Shown piece after piece: positions 1 through 11,900 of a stretch of 60,000 bases of DNA. A program made the position numbers and the translations under genes. Where the stretch lies: assembly GCF_963678635.1 (NCBI RefSeq), contig NC_087070.1, positions 41,919,831 to 41,979,830 of the forward strand, in the 5' to 3' direction. Position 1 is the stretch's first letter, and every line of letters starts with the position of its first letter. The DNA comes from Symsagittifera roscoffensis (lineage: Eukaryota > Xenacoelomorpha > Acoela > Convolutidae). The notes beneath the pieces were generated by a model. The model was not told the origin of the DNA. It made no database searches and saw nothing but the letters and a program-made list of their open reading frames with translations.

Positions 1-2570
1 TTTGGTCTATCAAAGTGTTAGCGTCAAAGTAAAGCATTTACAATTGAAGTGAAGCAGGCAATTTGTTTTTATAATTACACTACCACACTCAAATTTTTCT
101 CAGAGGAAGATCAACTACCTAACACATAAGAAGGATTTGAGCCACACAAACACCATTCCTTTCTTTCTCGTAACCAATCGATCGAAACGATAAGAAAAAA
201 TTAGGTAAAAACTCGAGATCCAAAAGTTCCTAAATGTACTCAAAAACTTAAAAACTTTGCTCAGCCTCGCAACCAAAAAAACCTGCATAACCTTCAGGAA
301 CATTTTGTGTTTCAGAAAGAGCCCTTCCCTTTGCTATAAGCTAAGGTCAAAAGGGAAGAAAAAAATACAAAAAAAGTGAAGGCAAAAATTTCGAACAACT
401 GCCACAAAAAAAAGAACTTGAAGAAAATCTGACAGAACTCTGAAAGATTATAAAAATAACCAAATTACATCAAACTTATAAAATATGAAGTCAATATGCA
501 ACGTTAAGAGGGCTGGTTCACAAAAAAATCATAAAAAAGATGCCCGTAAAGGGAATAACGAAAAAATAATAATAATTCATTTTTTCAAAACTTTCAGCTT
601 GAAAAAACCACACTTCTGAATCTCGCGCGACACTTGCCACATTCCTTTGAAGACAAAACAGTCAAAACAAGATTATTTATTGAACATTTTTTCGAAAAAG
701 TCTTATTTTTTCAGTAAAAAATTTTGACATCAAAACTACGCTATACCATCAACTTGAATCGATTTCGAAAAAAATGCTCAACCCCAAAACACAAAAACAA
801 AAAATTCAACCTAAAATTGATTCCACGCACATTCAAATAAAAAACACAGAGCCAAAGCTAGCTTCGCACCAGTTGCGATACAAAACAAGAAAGCAGCTAA
901 GTCGAAAAAAAATGAAAAAAATTTTAAAAAAACTAGATCTGTGAAAATGAATCAAGCTCTTTTTTTTAAAGAAAAACTTGCCAAGGTAATAGAATGGGAA
1001 TTGAGCATCAGAAGAAAACAAAGCTGAAAACAACTGAGCACAAACCCTCTAAGCCGTCATGAAAAACGACCTATAATTTTTATTTAGATTTCAGCAAATT
1101 GTGCGATCCAGAGATGAGCATAAAACTTACGTTCCACTTGAAACCACTAAAAATTAGTTCAATAAGCCGACAAAATATAAGCCGAAGTCATTTGGGAGGA
1201 AAAAAGTTTAAGGAACAAAGAAAAAATACAAGTCAAGAAATTACAAACAGCAGAAGTAAATCGAAGCAATAAAAGCAACTACAATGTTAATTGCGCATAC
1301 TGAAAAAAAAATAATTCTGCGATGTGGCAACTAAGCCGAAAAAATGTAAGCAAACAAATAATTAACCGCCAATTTTTTTTTGAAACGGAATATTTCCAAT
1401 TTTAAAAAAACTCAGGCCCTGGTCAGATTCCAACCCCGAGCCTTTGCCCTACCAGGCGTAATCGTTACCTCCAGGCTTAGTGCGCCCGGACCGCTAGGAG
1501 TTTGAATGAATTATGAACCAGGGTAACTTAAGAGATGAGTCATGTGAACAACGTTTTTTACGGGAAAAAAGTGTAGTACCCCGGTTGCAATACCCTTGCT
1601 TATCGCAAGGGTAATAAAAAACTATGCATCGAAAAAAAACAATTTTTCTTACAGAAATTTTGGGCCTGTTTAAATGCCAGGAAAACCTAAAATAAGTGTA
1701 CCCTCTTGAAAATAAGGAAAGAGAGTACTTAAATAACCTACCAGAAAAAACCACCCTGTGCTCAAATATTCTACCACTTTCTTCGAAAGTCGGAACAATA
1801 ACTAGGTGTCTTAAAATGTATGTATTTGATTTCCGCCTTTTTTTATTCGGGTTCTCGCATATGGCAAATTGTAGGATCAAGTGAACAACCTCACATAAAA
1901 AGACCAAGATAGTATCTTCCAGTTCATGGATCTTTCAGGATTGTGACTTGATTAATACTTGAAAAGATTCGATGGTTTTGGCACTGTAGTTGAAACGCTT
2001 ATTAAAGATTACTTGTTTGTATATGGTACGTCTAGAATTTTTTTAAACGTTGATTTTCAGACGTGTGGTCCCAAAATAGCTCATATGCTAAAAATGTGAT
2101 CTAATTTGTTCATGCTTCTGAAGTATTTGGAAGAACACCATCACATTATGTATAAAACAATAACCAGATTGTCAAGTATATGTTTTAAAGTATGAAGTGT
2201 TCAATGATAGAAACATGCATCGCTCAGTTATCAAAATAATGAAATTTTGGCTCATCTGTTCTTTTTTTGTGTTTGTCACGTAAAACGTCAGCGATTTTTT
2301 GAAATATTCATTTCTTAATCAAATTTTCATTTGTATTCAGTGAAATATCAATTGAAATCAGAAAAAATATGAAATCAGAAAATATCAATATGCTAGCTAT
2401 ATCAATATATGAAAATGAATTTTTTGGAAGAAGGTCTCTGTTCCTTTGTATACGTCTTATTTCAGCGGTAAGCAACTGCCATGAATGTATGCTCTGAAAC
2501 ATGTATGCTAACTGCATTGAAACTGGTCCCCGTCTCGTCTCATGTTGTTACTTTCTTGTGTTGTGTTCAG
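1..2570. other. Non-coding DNA upstream of the first visible dynein exon
   Basis: No exon could be supported here; the dynein exons preceding the one at 2571 must lie outside the window or be too divergent to see. Bases 1-1480 are strikingly A-rich on the + strand, whereas the dynein introns are T-rich. Part of this block (near 1310-1345) is the reverse complement of repeat sequence near 16440-16470, so it is probably an inverted repeat insertion. A tRNA-like box pair lies at 1421-1497 on the minus strand. Bases 1500-2570 are ordinary AT-rich DNA ending in a splice acceptor at 2569-2570. Confidence 0.6.
1421..1497 (-). repeat. tRNA-like head of a SINE-like repeat
   Basis: On the minus strand an A-box-like sequence (CTAGCGGTCCGGGCG, 1483-1497) is followed about 45 bp later by a B-box-like sequence (GGGGTTGGAATCTGACC, 1421-1437). 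The B box carries a G in place of the usual C of GGTTCGA, so this is not a functional tRNA. Downstream on the same strand lies sequence shared with the repeat near 16.2-16.8 kb, the arrangement expected of a tRNA-derived SINE. Confidence 0.45.
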
Positions 2571-2766
2571 GTGGCCGAAAAAGAGAAAAAGGTGAAAGTG
2601 GACGAAGCGGCTGCAAATGAGCAAGCGACAGCTGCCAAGGCCATCAAGGACGAGTGTGACAGTGATCTGGCAGAGGCCATTCCAGTGCTGGAGGCTGCCC
2701 TCTCTGCCCTGGACACCCTCACCTCCAATGATATCACTATTGTGAAGACCATGAAGAATCCGCCGG
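2571..2766 (+). CDS. DNAH7-like: Dynein exon 1 in window: stalk helix CC1 and start of microtubule-binding tip
   Basis: Acceptor AG at 2569-2570, donor GTCAGT at 2767; the exon ends in phase 1. It begins [18 protein letters not shown], the conserved coiled-coil stalk of dynein, and ends KTMKNPP, where the microtubule-binding domain starts. Confidence 0.93.
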
Positions 2767-2937
2767 GTCAGTTGCCTTCTTCTTCTTCTTCTTCTTCTTC
2801 TTCTCCTTCTTCTTCTTCTTCTTCTTTTTTTCTCTTTTTCGGCTTCTTCTTCTTCGTCTTCTTCTTCTTCTTCTTCTTCTTGTTTTTTCTCTTTTTCGGC
2901 TTCTTCTTCTTCGTCTTCTTCTACTTCTTATTCTTTG

Positions 2938-2978
<41 letters not shown>

Positions 2979-5900
2979 GTATTCACCCTGTTAGGGTCCC
3001 CCATGTCGTTTTCTACAGCTCCTGGTCATATGTCTCGCTAGGTTGCTTGCTGAGAACAATTTATTGCACAGTGGACATTCCTTTGTTGCCGGGACGTACT
3101 TGGTAGGTCTTGTTGTTCCTCGTTATTTCTTCTCGTGATTCTTCAGGTTTGTTTTCGTTGGGAATTTGGCGTGGCATTTGATGCACGTATGTTCTGCGTT
3201 GTTCTCTCTGTGCATTCTTTTTATATGCACTGCCCGACCAGCTCTAGATTTGCAGACTTTCTCGCATTGGCTACACCCGAGATTGACGTTTTCCTTTCTT
3301 TGTGAGCAGCGTTCTATCATGCCTCCTTCCCATCCATTCTCTTGGGATTCCTCCCATCTTTCCAGATGTATCATTCTGTTCTTTTTAATCGTTTTCCATT
3401 GCTTTTTGTCTTTTGCCATCTCTTCGATATCTAGTTGGTCAATTCCTGTTTCGCACATCAATTTGATCCATTGTCTGGGAGTACAACGTTACTTCGCTCT
3501 CGGTTTTTCAGTTTCTTCTAACTTGCTTAACCAACCAAAAGTTACGTGCTTCACTCTTCTGTCGTCGGGCATACGTATCATATGTCCTAGGCGTTCCATA
3601 CTCCGTTTTTCGATTTTACTTCTGACTGATTTTATTCTGAGTTCTTTCCTTACATTCTATGTGTTTTTGTGTTTTTGTTCCATTTCCTTCAGCGGTGGTT
3701 GGGTTTTTGAACTCCAAACATAACGGTAACATTGGTCTACTTTCCTTTGGATTCTGTTTATTTCTGACACATTCCAGGTCCGTACTTGGCAATTGTACAA
3801 CATGGTGCTTTCTACTACTGCCTCAACTACACGCGCTTGCGTTCTTTTAGTTAACCTTGAGTTTTTGAGGCGTCTTTTGACCTTTGGCCAAGCTCCCATC
3901 CCGCGTTGTAATCGTACTCTTGTGTCTTCAGCTTCTCCCAGCCAAAGGCCCAAGAATCTGGTTCCTGCCGCACTGGTTTCACCAAGAGTTATGTTTTCCC
4001 CTTTAGTTTCGTTTGTCTTCTCTTCGAAGAGGCCCATTACTCTTTTGGTGGTGTCTCTTGCGACATCCATACTTTCCTTATTACTCAAGATAGTAGTGTC
4101 ATCAGCGAACAAGGCGTATTTGAGGTCTATATGCTTCGCTTCAGCATTTTGTTTGTCTCTCCTCTGTGTCATGCAGGTGTTTCCAGGTACGTAAGTGATT
4201 CTTATTCCATTGTCTTCCCTTTGTTTTTCTGCTGCTCTTATTGTGATCTGATGAAATATGTTAAAAAGCATTGGGGAAGAAGGACATCCCTCCCTCAATC
4301 CTCTTTGAGGTTTCCATTCGGAGCTAACTTCCTTATTACCTTTCACTTTGTAAGAAGTTACTTCGTGTAGGTCCTTTAATCGTCCTAGGAAATTATCTTC
4401 GAACCCATAACTTTCCAGTATTTTCCACAATAGTGGTCGATTGATTCTTGGATAACTTTTCTCAGATCTAATAGGCACGCTCGGTCTCTATTCAGACTTT
4501 GTGATTCGCATATCCTTCGGTTATCTTCCTGTAGTCTGACCATTATTTGGGTGGCGTCGGCCGTAGATCTGTGTTGTCTAAAACCATCTTGATTATCATC
4601 TAGGGCGCCAAATTCCTCGCCCCAATCCCGGAGTCGTGTTGTTAAGACTCTAGCGAGAATTCGGCTCACCATGGATAACAGGCAAACACCGCGCAAATTA
4701 TCGGTGTTGTCCTTCGCTCCTTTCTTGTGCAGTGGAATAATGAGACCCACTTTGACTATATCATCCCAATATTCCGCTGATGTAGTGAACATGGTTTGTA
4801 TCACTTTTACGATTCTCTTTTGGAATTCTATTGGAGCTGATTTAAGGTAGATCATTCGGATGTCGTCCTCGCCCGGTGCTTTTTCCTTAAGCTTCGCCCA
4901 CTCTTCCATAATTTCTTCTTCTGAAGGCATTGTGCTGCACTCCTTGGCCATTTGACGTCCCTCTAGTGTCGTTTGAGCGAACTCTCGTATGATCCTCCTC
5001 GACTGGATCTTCTCTGTCAGTCCATTTTCTTCGCGTTTTTCTTGCACTTTCTGGAAGTGTTGCTTAAAAGTTTCCGCTGGGATTACTGTTGCTTTAGAAT
5101 TAGGTACTGCGTAATCTCTAAGTCCTAGCTGCTTGAGGATGCTGTACATCTCCCCGATGTCTTGCCTACGCATAGCTTCCTCGCATTTGACTAAGAGAGC
5201 TTCCCACCATTCTGTTTCCCACTCTCTGAGTCTCCGTTTATACTCTTTTCGTACTGTTTTAAGCTCTTCCCTTGCATTGTGCCTTTGCGCCTCGTTTGTT
5301 GCCTCGTTCCGTTTTTTGACTGCCCTTTGAATTCCGCTTTTGAACTCCCTTGCTCGGTCTTCATGGCCTACCATCCATTGACTGGTTTTGCTTCTTGTAT
5401 CTTCTAACCCACAAGCAGCCTTGGCTGCCCTTTTCATGTTTTCTGCTAATTCTGCCCAAGAGGGTTCGTTTGAAAGGGAGGCCTTGCTTATGTGTTCCTG
5501 ATACGCATCATGATGTTTCTTGATGCGTAGCTTCCGCCAGTCTATTTTCTCTTGTTTTGTACGGTTGAATCTTTCCTTCTTTTCTCTGAAGCTCACTTTA
5601 ATCATCTTGGGCCTATGATCGGACCATCTGTCTTCCCGTACCACCTTCATATCTGTGAAGATTAAAATTCTGTGTCTCTTAGCTAAGAAGTAATCCAGCT
5701 CGTACCAATTAACTGTTCTTGGATGACACCACGTACCTCTATTATTCTTTCTAAAATAGGTGTCCACGATGTATAGGTCATTGTTTTCCGCCCACTCGAC
5801 GACTTCGTCCCCTGCTTCCGAGTTTGCTCGTAACCCGAACTTTCCCAGAGTCCTCTCTTTTCCCGTATTATCTTGCCTGCCTATTTGAGCATTGTGGTCT

Positions 5901-8900
5901 CCTCCTATGAGCAACATTTCGTCCTTTTTCCTACACGATATCGCTGTCTCTAGCTGTTTTCGGTATTCGTCGATTTCTATATCATTCGGCGATACTGGCT
6001 GGTAGACTGCGATCAGCTTAACGTTGTTCACTGTTACCATGGCTACTCGTTCGGTCAACCATTTTTGGCTCCCTTGCTTCTTCCACTCTTGGGCCCAATG
6101 GTTTCTTAAGATAATACCGGCTCTTTTCCCATGGATTAGGACTGAGTCCTCTTCGTACCACCATACCCCCTCCTCTTTTGAGGATATTCCCGACAGCAGG
6201 ATAATATCCCATTTGTTCTCCTGTACTGCTGCTAGGATATGCTGAATTCGGCCTCGTCCATCCAACTGGATTTTGCATCTCTGCAGGTTCCACGTGATTA
6301 CCTCAGAGTCAAGGTTGGTTCTCTTTGAGAATTTCTGGTTCACTTTTCTTCTCCACCGTTCTTTCTCTTTCTTCCTCGCTTTCCCCGTTAGGTGCTCCTT
6401 CCCTTCTTTGCTCCGGTTTGCTAGCATACGCGTCCATTTGGAACCTCTTTTTTCACTGCGTCTTTCTTTCCTCTTCAGCGCTCGCATCTCCCGAAGCTTC
6501 TGTTCAGCCCACCTGTTGATGTCCACTGTCCTCGGCCCGGGGTTCGGATGTATGTCCATCAGGCACCATTTTACAATCCTAGCCTGGTGTCGTTCGTCAA
6601 CCTTGAGTACCCAGCCGTTGAGGCGACTTTTGTAGCCTACAGGTTGTTTTAGGAGGTGCTCGGTTCGGCTATTGCCGGGCCGCTCTCTTCCCAAAAAGGG
6701 TCCTTGAAACTATTTCCTTGCGTAGTAGTTTCCTCTTCTCCTTCTTGAGGTGATGTTGCTTTTGTGGTATCGCTTTCCACCGCGCGTAGGTACACATCTG
6801 GGAAGCCTTTGTCTTCTTCTTCTTTTCTTCCTTCTTCTTCTTCTTTTTCTTCTTCTTCATCTTCTTCGGCTTCTTTTTCGTCTTCTTCTTGTTCTTCAAA
6901 AAACATATAAATTTATGCTCGTTTCTTAATTCTTTTGAAAACTTATGTTCAAAACCTGCTTAACTGAATATCTTCAACTTTTTTCCTGAATATTCACCGG
7001 CCAGTTTTAACATCAATCTTGGAGTTTCATAGCAAATTTAAATAAATGAACATTTTTTATTGTTAAATTTCTAAAACTTTCTCGCCTATATTTTACTGAA
7101 CTCTATTGTTTATAAGCAAACGAGCTCAGTGTTGTGAGAAAACTTTTCCTGGAGTAACTATCGGTTCAGCGTTTGCATTGCCGTAATACAAAATTGTGAT
7201 ATGAGTTGCGGTGTTTTTAGGACCCGTGAAGTTGACGATGGAGGCAATTTGTGTGCTGAAGGGTGTCAAACCAGACAAGATCCCGGACCCCAGTGGCAGT
7301 GGAAAAATGGTGCTGGACTACTGGGGACCCTCGAAGAAAGTCCTGGGAGACATGAAGTTCCTGGAGAACCTCAAAGTTAGTCAAGCATTGCTTGTTTTCC
7401 TGGATTCTGCTCTTTTGATTTTTTTCCGTCTACAGTGCTCTTTTGTTTTTTTCCGTCTTAGTGTTACGACCAGGGCTGGTTAAAAATAGATTGCAATTTA
7501 TTTTTAGCTTGCAGTTGGATATTGCACCGCCTGTTCAAGAATAGGGTATTGCAATAGTTTTTTTTGTAAAAATAGTTAGTTAAACTATTGCAAGCCGAAA
7601 AAAAAACAGTTTTAAACCAAAGATTGAATAAAGTGAGCATTCCACAGACTTTTATTGTTCCGACTTTCGATACGAAAGAAACGGAATATTTGTGCTGGGA
7701 GTGGGTTTTTTTCTTCAGACAAATTTCGACTTTTTAACTAGCCATTTTTGATGGAATTTTTTTATATCAATCGAAAGCTATTGTTGTCCTGAGCTTAAAT
7801 TTGAAAACATATTTCACCTGTGACCATTTTTCGTATAGTTATGGGGGTTTAAAGATTGCCATTTAGGCCAATTTGGGACAAATAACGCGCGATATATTTC
7901 GCGCTATTAACGCGTAAGCGGAGATTTAATCCGTCTTAGAACTCGTTCCAAATTGGTTGAAAGAAGCCTATTTGCCATAATTGATTTGTTGCAAGGAGCG
8001 AAATATATATTTTTGTACTTTATATGGCGTGTGGGGGGATGATTTTCATATAAAATTTCAAATTTTAGAAAAAAGTTTTCATTTTATTTTTTTACATTTA
8101 ATTTTTTCATGCTATTACTGCTCAAAACCATCAAAAATGGCACAAAACCCCCGGCCACAAATGTTCAGTCATTGTCTTTCGAAAAAAGTTGGAACAAAAA
8201 ACTCCTTAGTTTCATGGTGAACAGCTATTTTCCACGATAAAAATACTTTTCGTCTACGGTGAAAATTTAAAATTCGGTTTGTAAGTGTACGATTTTTTTT
8301 GAGCCGTAACTTTTCCAAGCAAATAATTATGTTGGTTGTATTTAGTTAATGTTCGTTTTAGTCCTACGACAAAGACAACATTCCCCCTGCAGTGATGAAG
8401 GTCATCAGGGAAAAGTACATCCCCAACCCAGAGTTTGTACCCGAGAAGATCAAGAATGCCTCGACTGCGTGTGAAGGACTGTGCAAATGGGCAAGGGCCA
8501 TGGACTCCTACGACAAGTCAGTCCATTCTTTGGATCTACTTAACAATCTCCCCCCCCCCCCCCCTATGGTACCTACTTAAGAATCTCCACCCCTATAAAT
8601 AAATACAGTAAATTAGCACTGAGCTTTCTATTGAGAAATATAATTTTGCTGCATTCTGATTGGTTGAAAAATCGACCATTTTGACCTACTTAAGAATCTC
8701 CCCCCTTTCTTGAAAGGGTTGGAGATTGTTAAGTAGATCCCATTCTTTTAGTGTCTTTGCTAGTTTATTTAAAAAGTTGTTAAAAAGTTTTTTTCTCACC
8801 AAAAGATCGATTTCAATTTTTAATTTTAACAACGTTGTAAACATTAGAACATGCGGGAGAACGTTTCGAATGCGTTGCTGTGCCAAATAGAGTTTCGTTT

Positions 8901-11900
8901 GGATCAATTCGTCATCGAAATCAGACACCGGTTTAGCGTAAACTATTTCAACGTAAATTATATGAATGTTTTTGGTGGCGAAAGGTGGTGGTACCCACGG
9001 ATTAGAAGTTGAATTTAATTTTAGTCTTTTTTTAATTTTTTTTGCAAAGTAGCATAGTTCTTTATTTTTGTGAATTAAGTTGGTATAAGTATTTTCAAAA
9101 AAGTGTGTAAGTTTTTTTTATTTTCATTTTTTTTCTAGATTTTTTATCTCGAAGTTTGTCATCATTATGTGTTCGGTAGGTGCGTGTTGTGCCTTTTGTC
9201 TATTCATTCCATAGTGCTATTTTGTACAACAATTAGTTTGAGTTGCCCAAAATAATGTTTACAATTTATTGTTGTATCTGTCCTTATACGATTATGGAGA
9301 AGTAAATTCTTCCTTTCTTTTTTCTTTGCTTGGTCGTGTTGAATAATTGAAGTTTAGAGTGGCGAAGGTGGTGGCGCCTAAGAAGGAGAAGTTGAAGGAG
9401 GCGGAGGGGGAGCTGTCAGTGGCCATGGGGGCCCTGAACAAGAAGAGGGCCGAACTGCAGGAGGTGCAGGACAAACTCCACCGACTGCAGATGAAGCTGG
9501 AAGAGAACAAACAGAAAAAGGTATGCACAATTTCCACAAGTCGCCGGCCACAACACCAAATTCCCGGAATTCTCACCAACTTTTTGGAGCTCTCGCCAAA
9601 TTCCCAGAATTCTTATCTAATTTTGGGAATTCTCGCCAAATTTTTGAAATTCTCAACAAATTCTCGGATAGCCGATGAAGATAGATAATGCCGGAAAGCC
9701 GAATGTTTAGCGTTACTAGCGAAAAAAAACAGACAACTTTGAAAAACGGCGGCGTTAAAGAGTAGGGAACGCTTGCTCCGCTTCAATCATCTTCGGCACC
9801 TGCAGTATTGCGCGCGTGAATCAGCAGATCCGTACTGAATGTCCCGTTTCATTTTTTGGCCAACTCAGTTTTCGGTCTTTTTATTTATTGCGCCCCCAAT
9901 TCGCAAATCTCAACAGATAAACAGAAAGGAAAATGTTCGAATCTGATTGTTTGATATTGAATAAGTCTTCAAAACATAAATTAACAAACATGTTCAATTT
10001 AGAAGTCATTGTAGGATTTTAGGAAAATTGGGCCGAATAAATCATAACACTCATATCCAAATCACCATTTTTTGTTCTTAAGAGAAAAACACGAATATCA
10101 ATTCAGTTAATTGTTTCTTCCGATATAACCGAATAATTGCTTCGAAGGTTTGCTTCAACGTTTCATTTTTCAAAAGCACTTTTTGAAGGAGGGTTTAACA
10201 AATAGTGCTAAGACGATTTATCCACAAGGCAAAAGACCCTTTAATTTGAATATTGTAATTTAATTCGAAAACCTGAAAGGTCAACAACTTATGTTAATAT
10301 CCGCTCCTTCCAAAAGAGCAAGTGAAAACGATCCATCCCCCTTGTAACTCGAATCTGGTTGGACAACTTAGAATATTCTCATTTGGAGCCAAGTTAACCT
10401 ACTAGTGAGAAGAGTTTTATCCAGGATTACCACTTGGTCACATTTTCTGACCTGTCAGAATTGGTTAGTTTTTTGGCTCGTGGTCAGAAAACGTCAGAAT
10501 TATATAGATTTCTTCTAATATACGATAATTTTCGAATTAAATTACAGTGTTCAACGGAAGTTGAACTTTTTCGGCGAAACTCATCTAAAAAACTGTTAAG
10601 CCTAATGATGAACTGAAAATAACCCATGCACATGGATCTTATCTGTTTGTGCTATAAAGATTTCAGCATGCATGCAGTACACGACATGCATGCATTATGG
10701 GAGTTCTGTTTGCGCTCATTGGTCTGTTGCTCCCACTGTGCATCCTTATTAGTATTTTCCAATAAATTCTCAGTTCAAATTTTTAAATCATATTTCGTTA
10801 ATATTTTTTATTTTTCGACTTCGTCGCTTTCGGTTTATTTTTTGTCGGCTTGGTTTCCACTTTGTTTTTACAAGCCAGCTACATCGCTTATTTTAATGTC
10901 ATTTTTAGAAGTTAAAAGGCTTAATAATTTTTCTAAATTTTTCTATAGAACAACGCGCCAACACTATTTTCTAGTTTTTTTACACGCCAGCACTTTCTGG
11001 TAGAACAAACAATTTAAGAATTTTTCTGTTAGAAACTCTTTGAATTTAATTTTCAGTTTTTTGGATTTGTGGTTTCTGATTTTTTACCTACTTTGGGTTG
11101 TGTAAGTTTTATTACATAAGCAAAACTTGTGTGATAGTATCAACTCTTTTTTTCCAACCTAAGTCGCAAATATTAGTGTTCATTTTGAAAGTGTTCATTT
11201 TAATCAATAACCAGCGATTAAGTTTAGCTAATGCTAAGGATATTCCCACAGACTATTATATTATAAATATCACTTTAGCTTTAAGGTGTCATGGATCTGT
11301 AGCGTAGAGGTAGGAAAGGAGACCCGCAACAAAATAAGAGGGTTCGAATCTGGGCAGGTTCAGATGTTTTAAATGAACTTTTTCTTAATTTAGTTAAAAA
11401 GCGGTCGCTCTATAAATTGCTGTATGTTAGTTGGTAATTTTTTTTGAATGATCTGGTACTACTAATGCGTCATAATTGGCTTGCGTCACTTAGCAATCAT
11501 GTAGACCCATAATTGGGGTGCGTCACTTAAGAAATTTTGTACACTCCAAATTTTACTCATTTAGTTTTTCTCAGTAGCTTTATCGGTACTTTTTTTTCTT
11601 GTGTATGCGAATTGCAACTTCGCCTCCGTGCAAAATTTCTTTTGAAATGGATTTAACAGCGTGTTGTTTTGGTTTGTTATACATTTTTATAAAGTGAAAA
11701 TTAATAAATTTCGAAAACAAAATGATAAATTTCGGGAAAAAAATCATAAATTTCCAGAACGGTTTTTTTGTGCAATTTTGATATGAATGTTTCGTCCACG
11801 AAAGAATTTGCGAGTGTCGTACGATTTTTAAGAGTTTGTTTCTTTCAGGCTGAAATTTTTGACAAAAAAGAGCTTTCGTGTTTTTCATTTCCTTAACGGG

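Larger units (their letters stand above)
2944..6806 (-). mobile_element. APE-type non-LTR retrotransposon (LINE), decayed
   Basis: On the minus strand, inside dynein intron 1, lies a LINE with an apurinic-type endonuclease, a reverse transcriptase and C-terminal C2H2 zinc fingers. The coding region is broken by one frameshift near 4385-4478 (in RT motif A) and two in-frame stops (about 3657-3659 and about 3490). The 3' end runs into a (CT)n run on the + strand, that is a (GA)n tail on the element strand. The 11-bp sequence CTTTGTCTTCT occurs at 2933-2943 and 6807-6817 and may be the target-site duplication; because both lie in TTC-rich DNA this is uncertain. The clade was not determined; the endonuclease resembles RTE-type elements. 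Confidence 0.88.

Noticed and set aside
1494-1907. 137-codon minus-strand ORF
   Set aside because: It has no recognisable motif, is cysteine- and phenylalanine-biased by AT content, and overlaps a repeat head.
2481-3041. 186-codon + strand ORF running from the dynein exon into poly Ser/Phe
   Set aside because: Only the part from 2571 to 2766 is dynein; the rest is translated intron microsatellite.
3166-6635. Several + strand ORFs of 60-185 codons
   Set aside because: They are antisense shadows of the LINE coding region on the minus strand.
6649-6906. Poly Glu/Lys minus-strand ORFs
   Set aside because: The acidic and basic runs are microsatellite translation; only the non-repetitive part is kept as a weak remnant.
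11293-11361. Functional tRNA gene
   Set aside because: The acceptor stem can pair, but the T stem does not, so I call it a SINE head or pseudogene.
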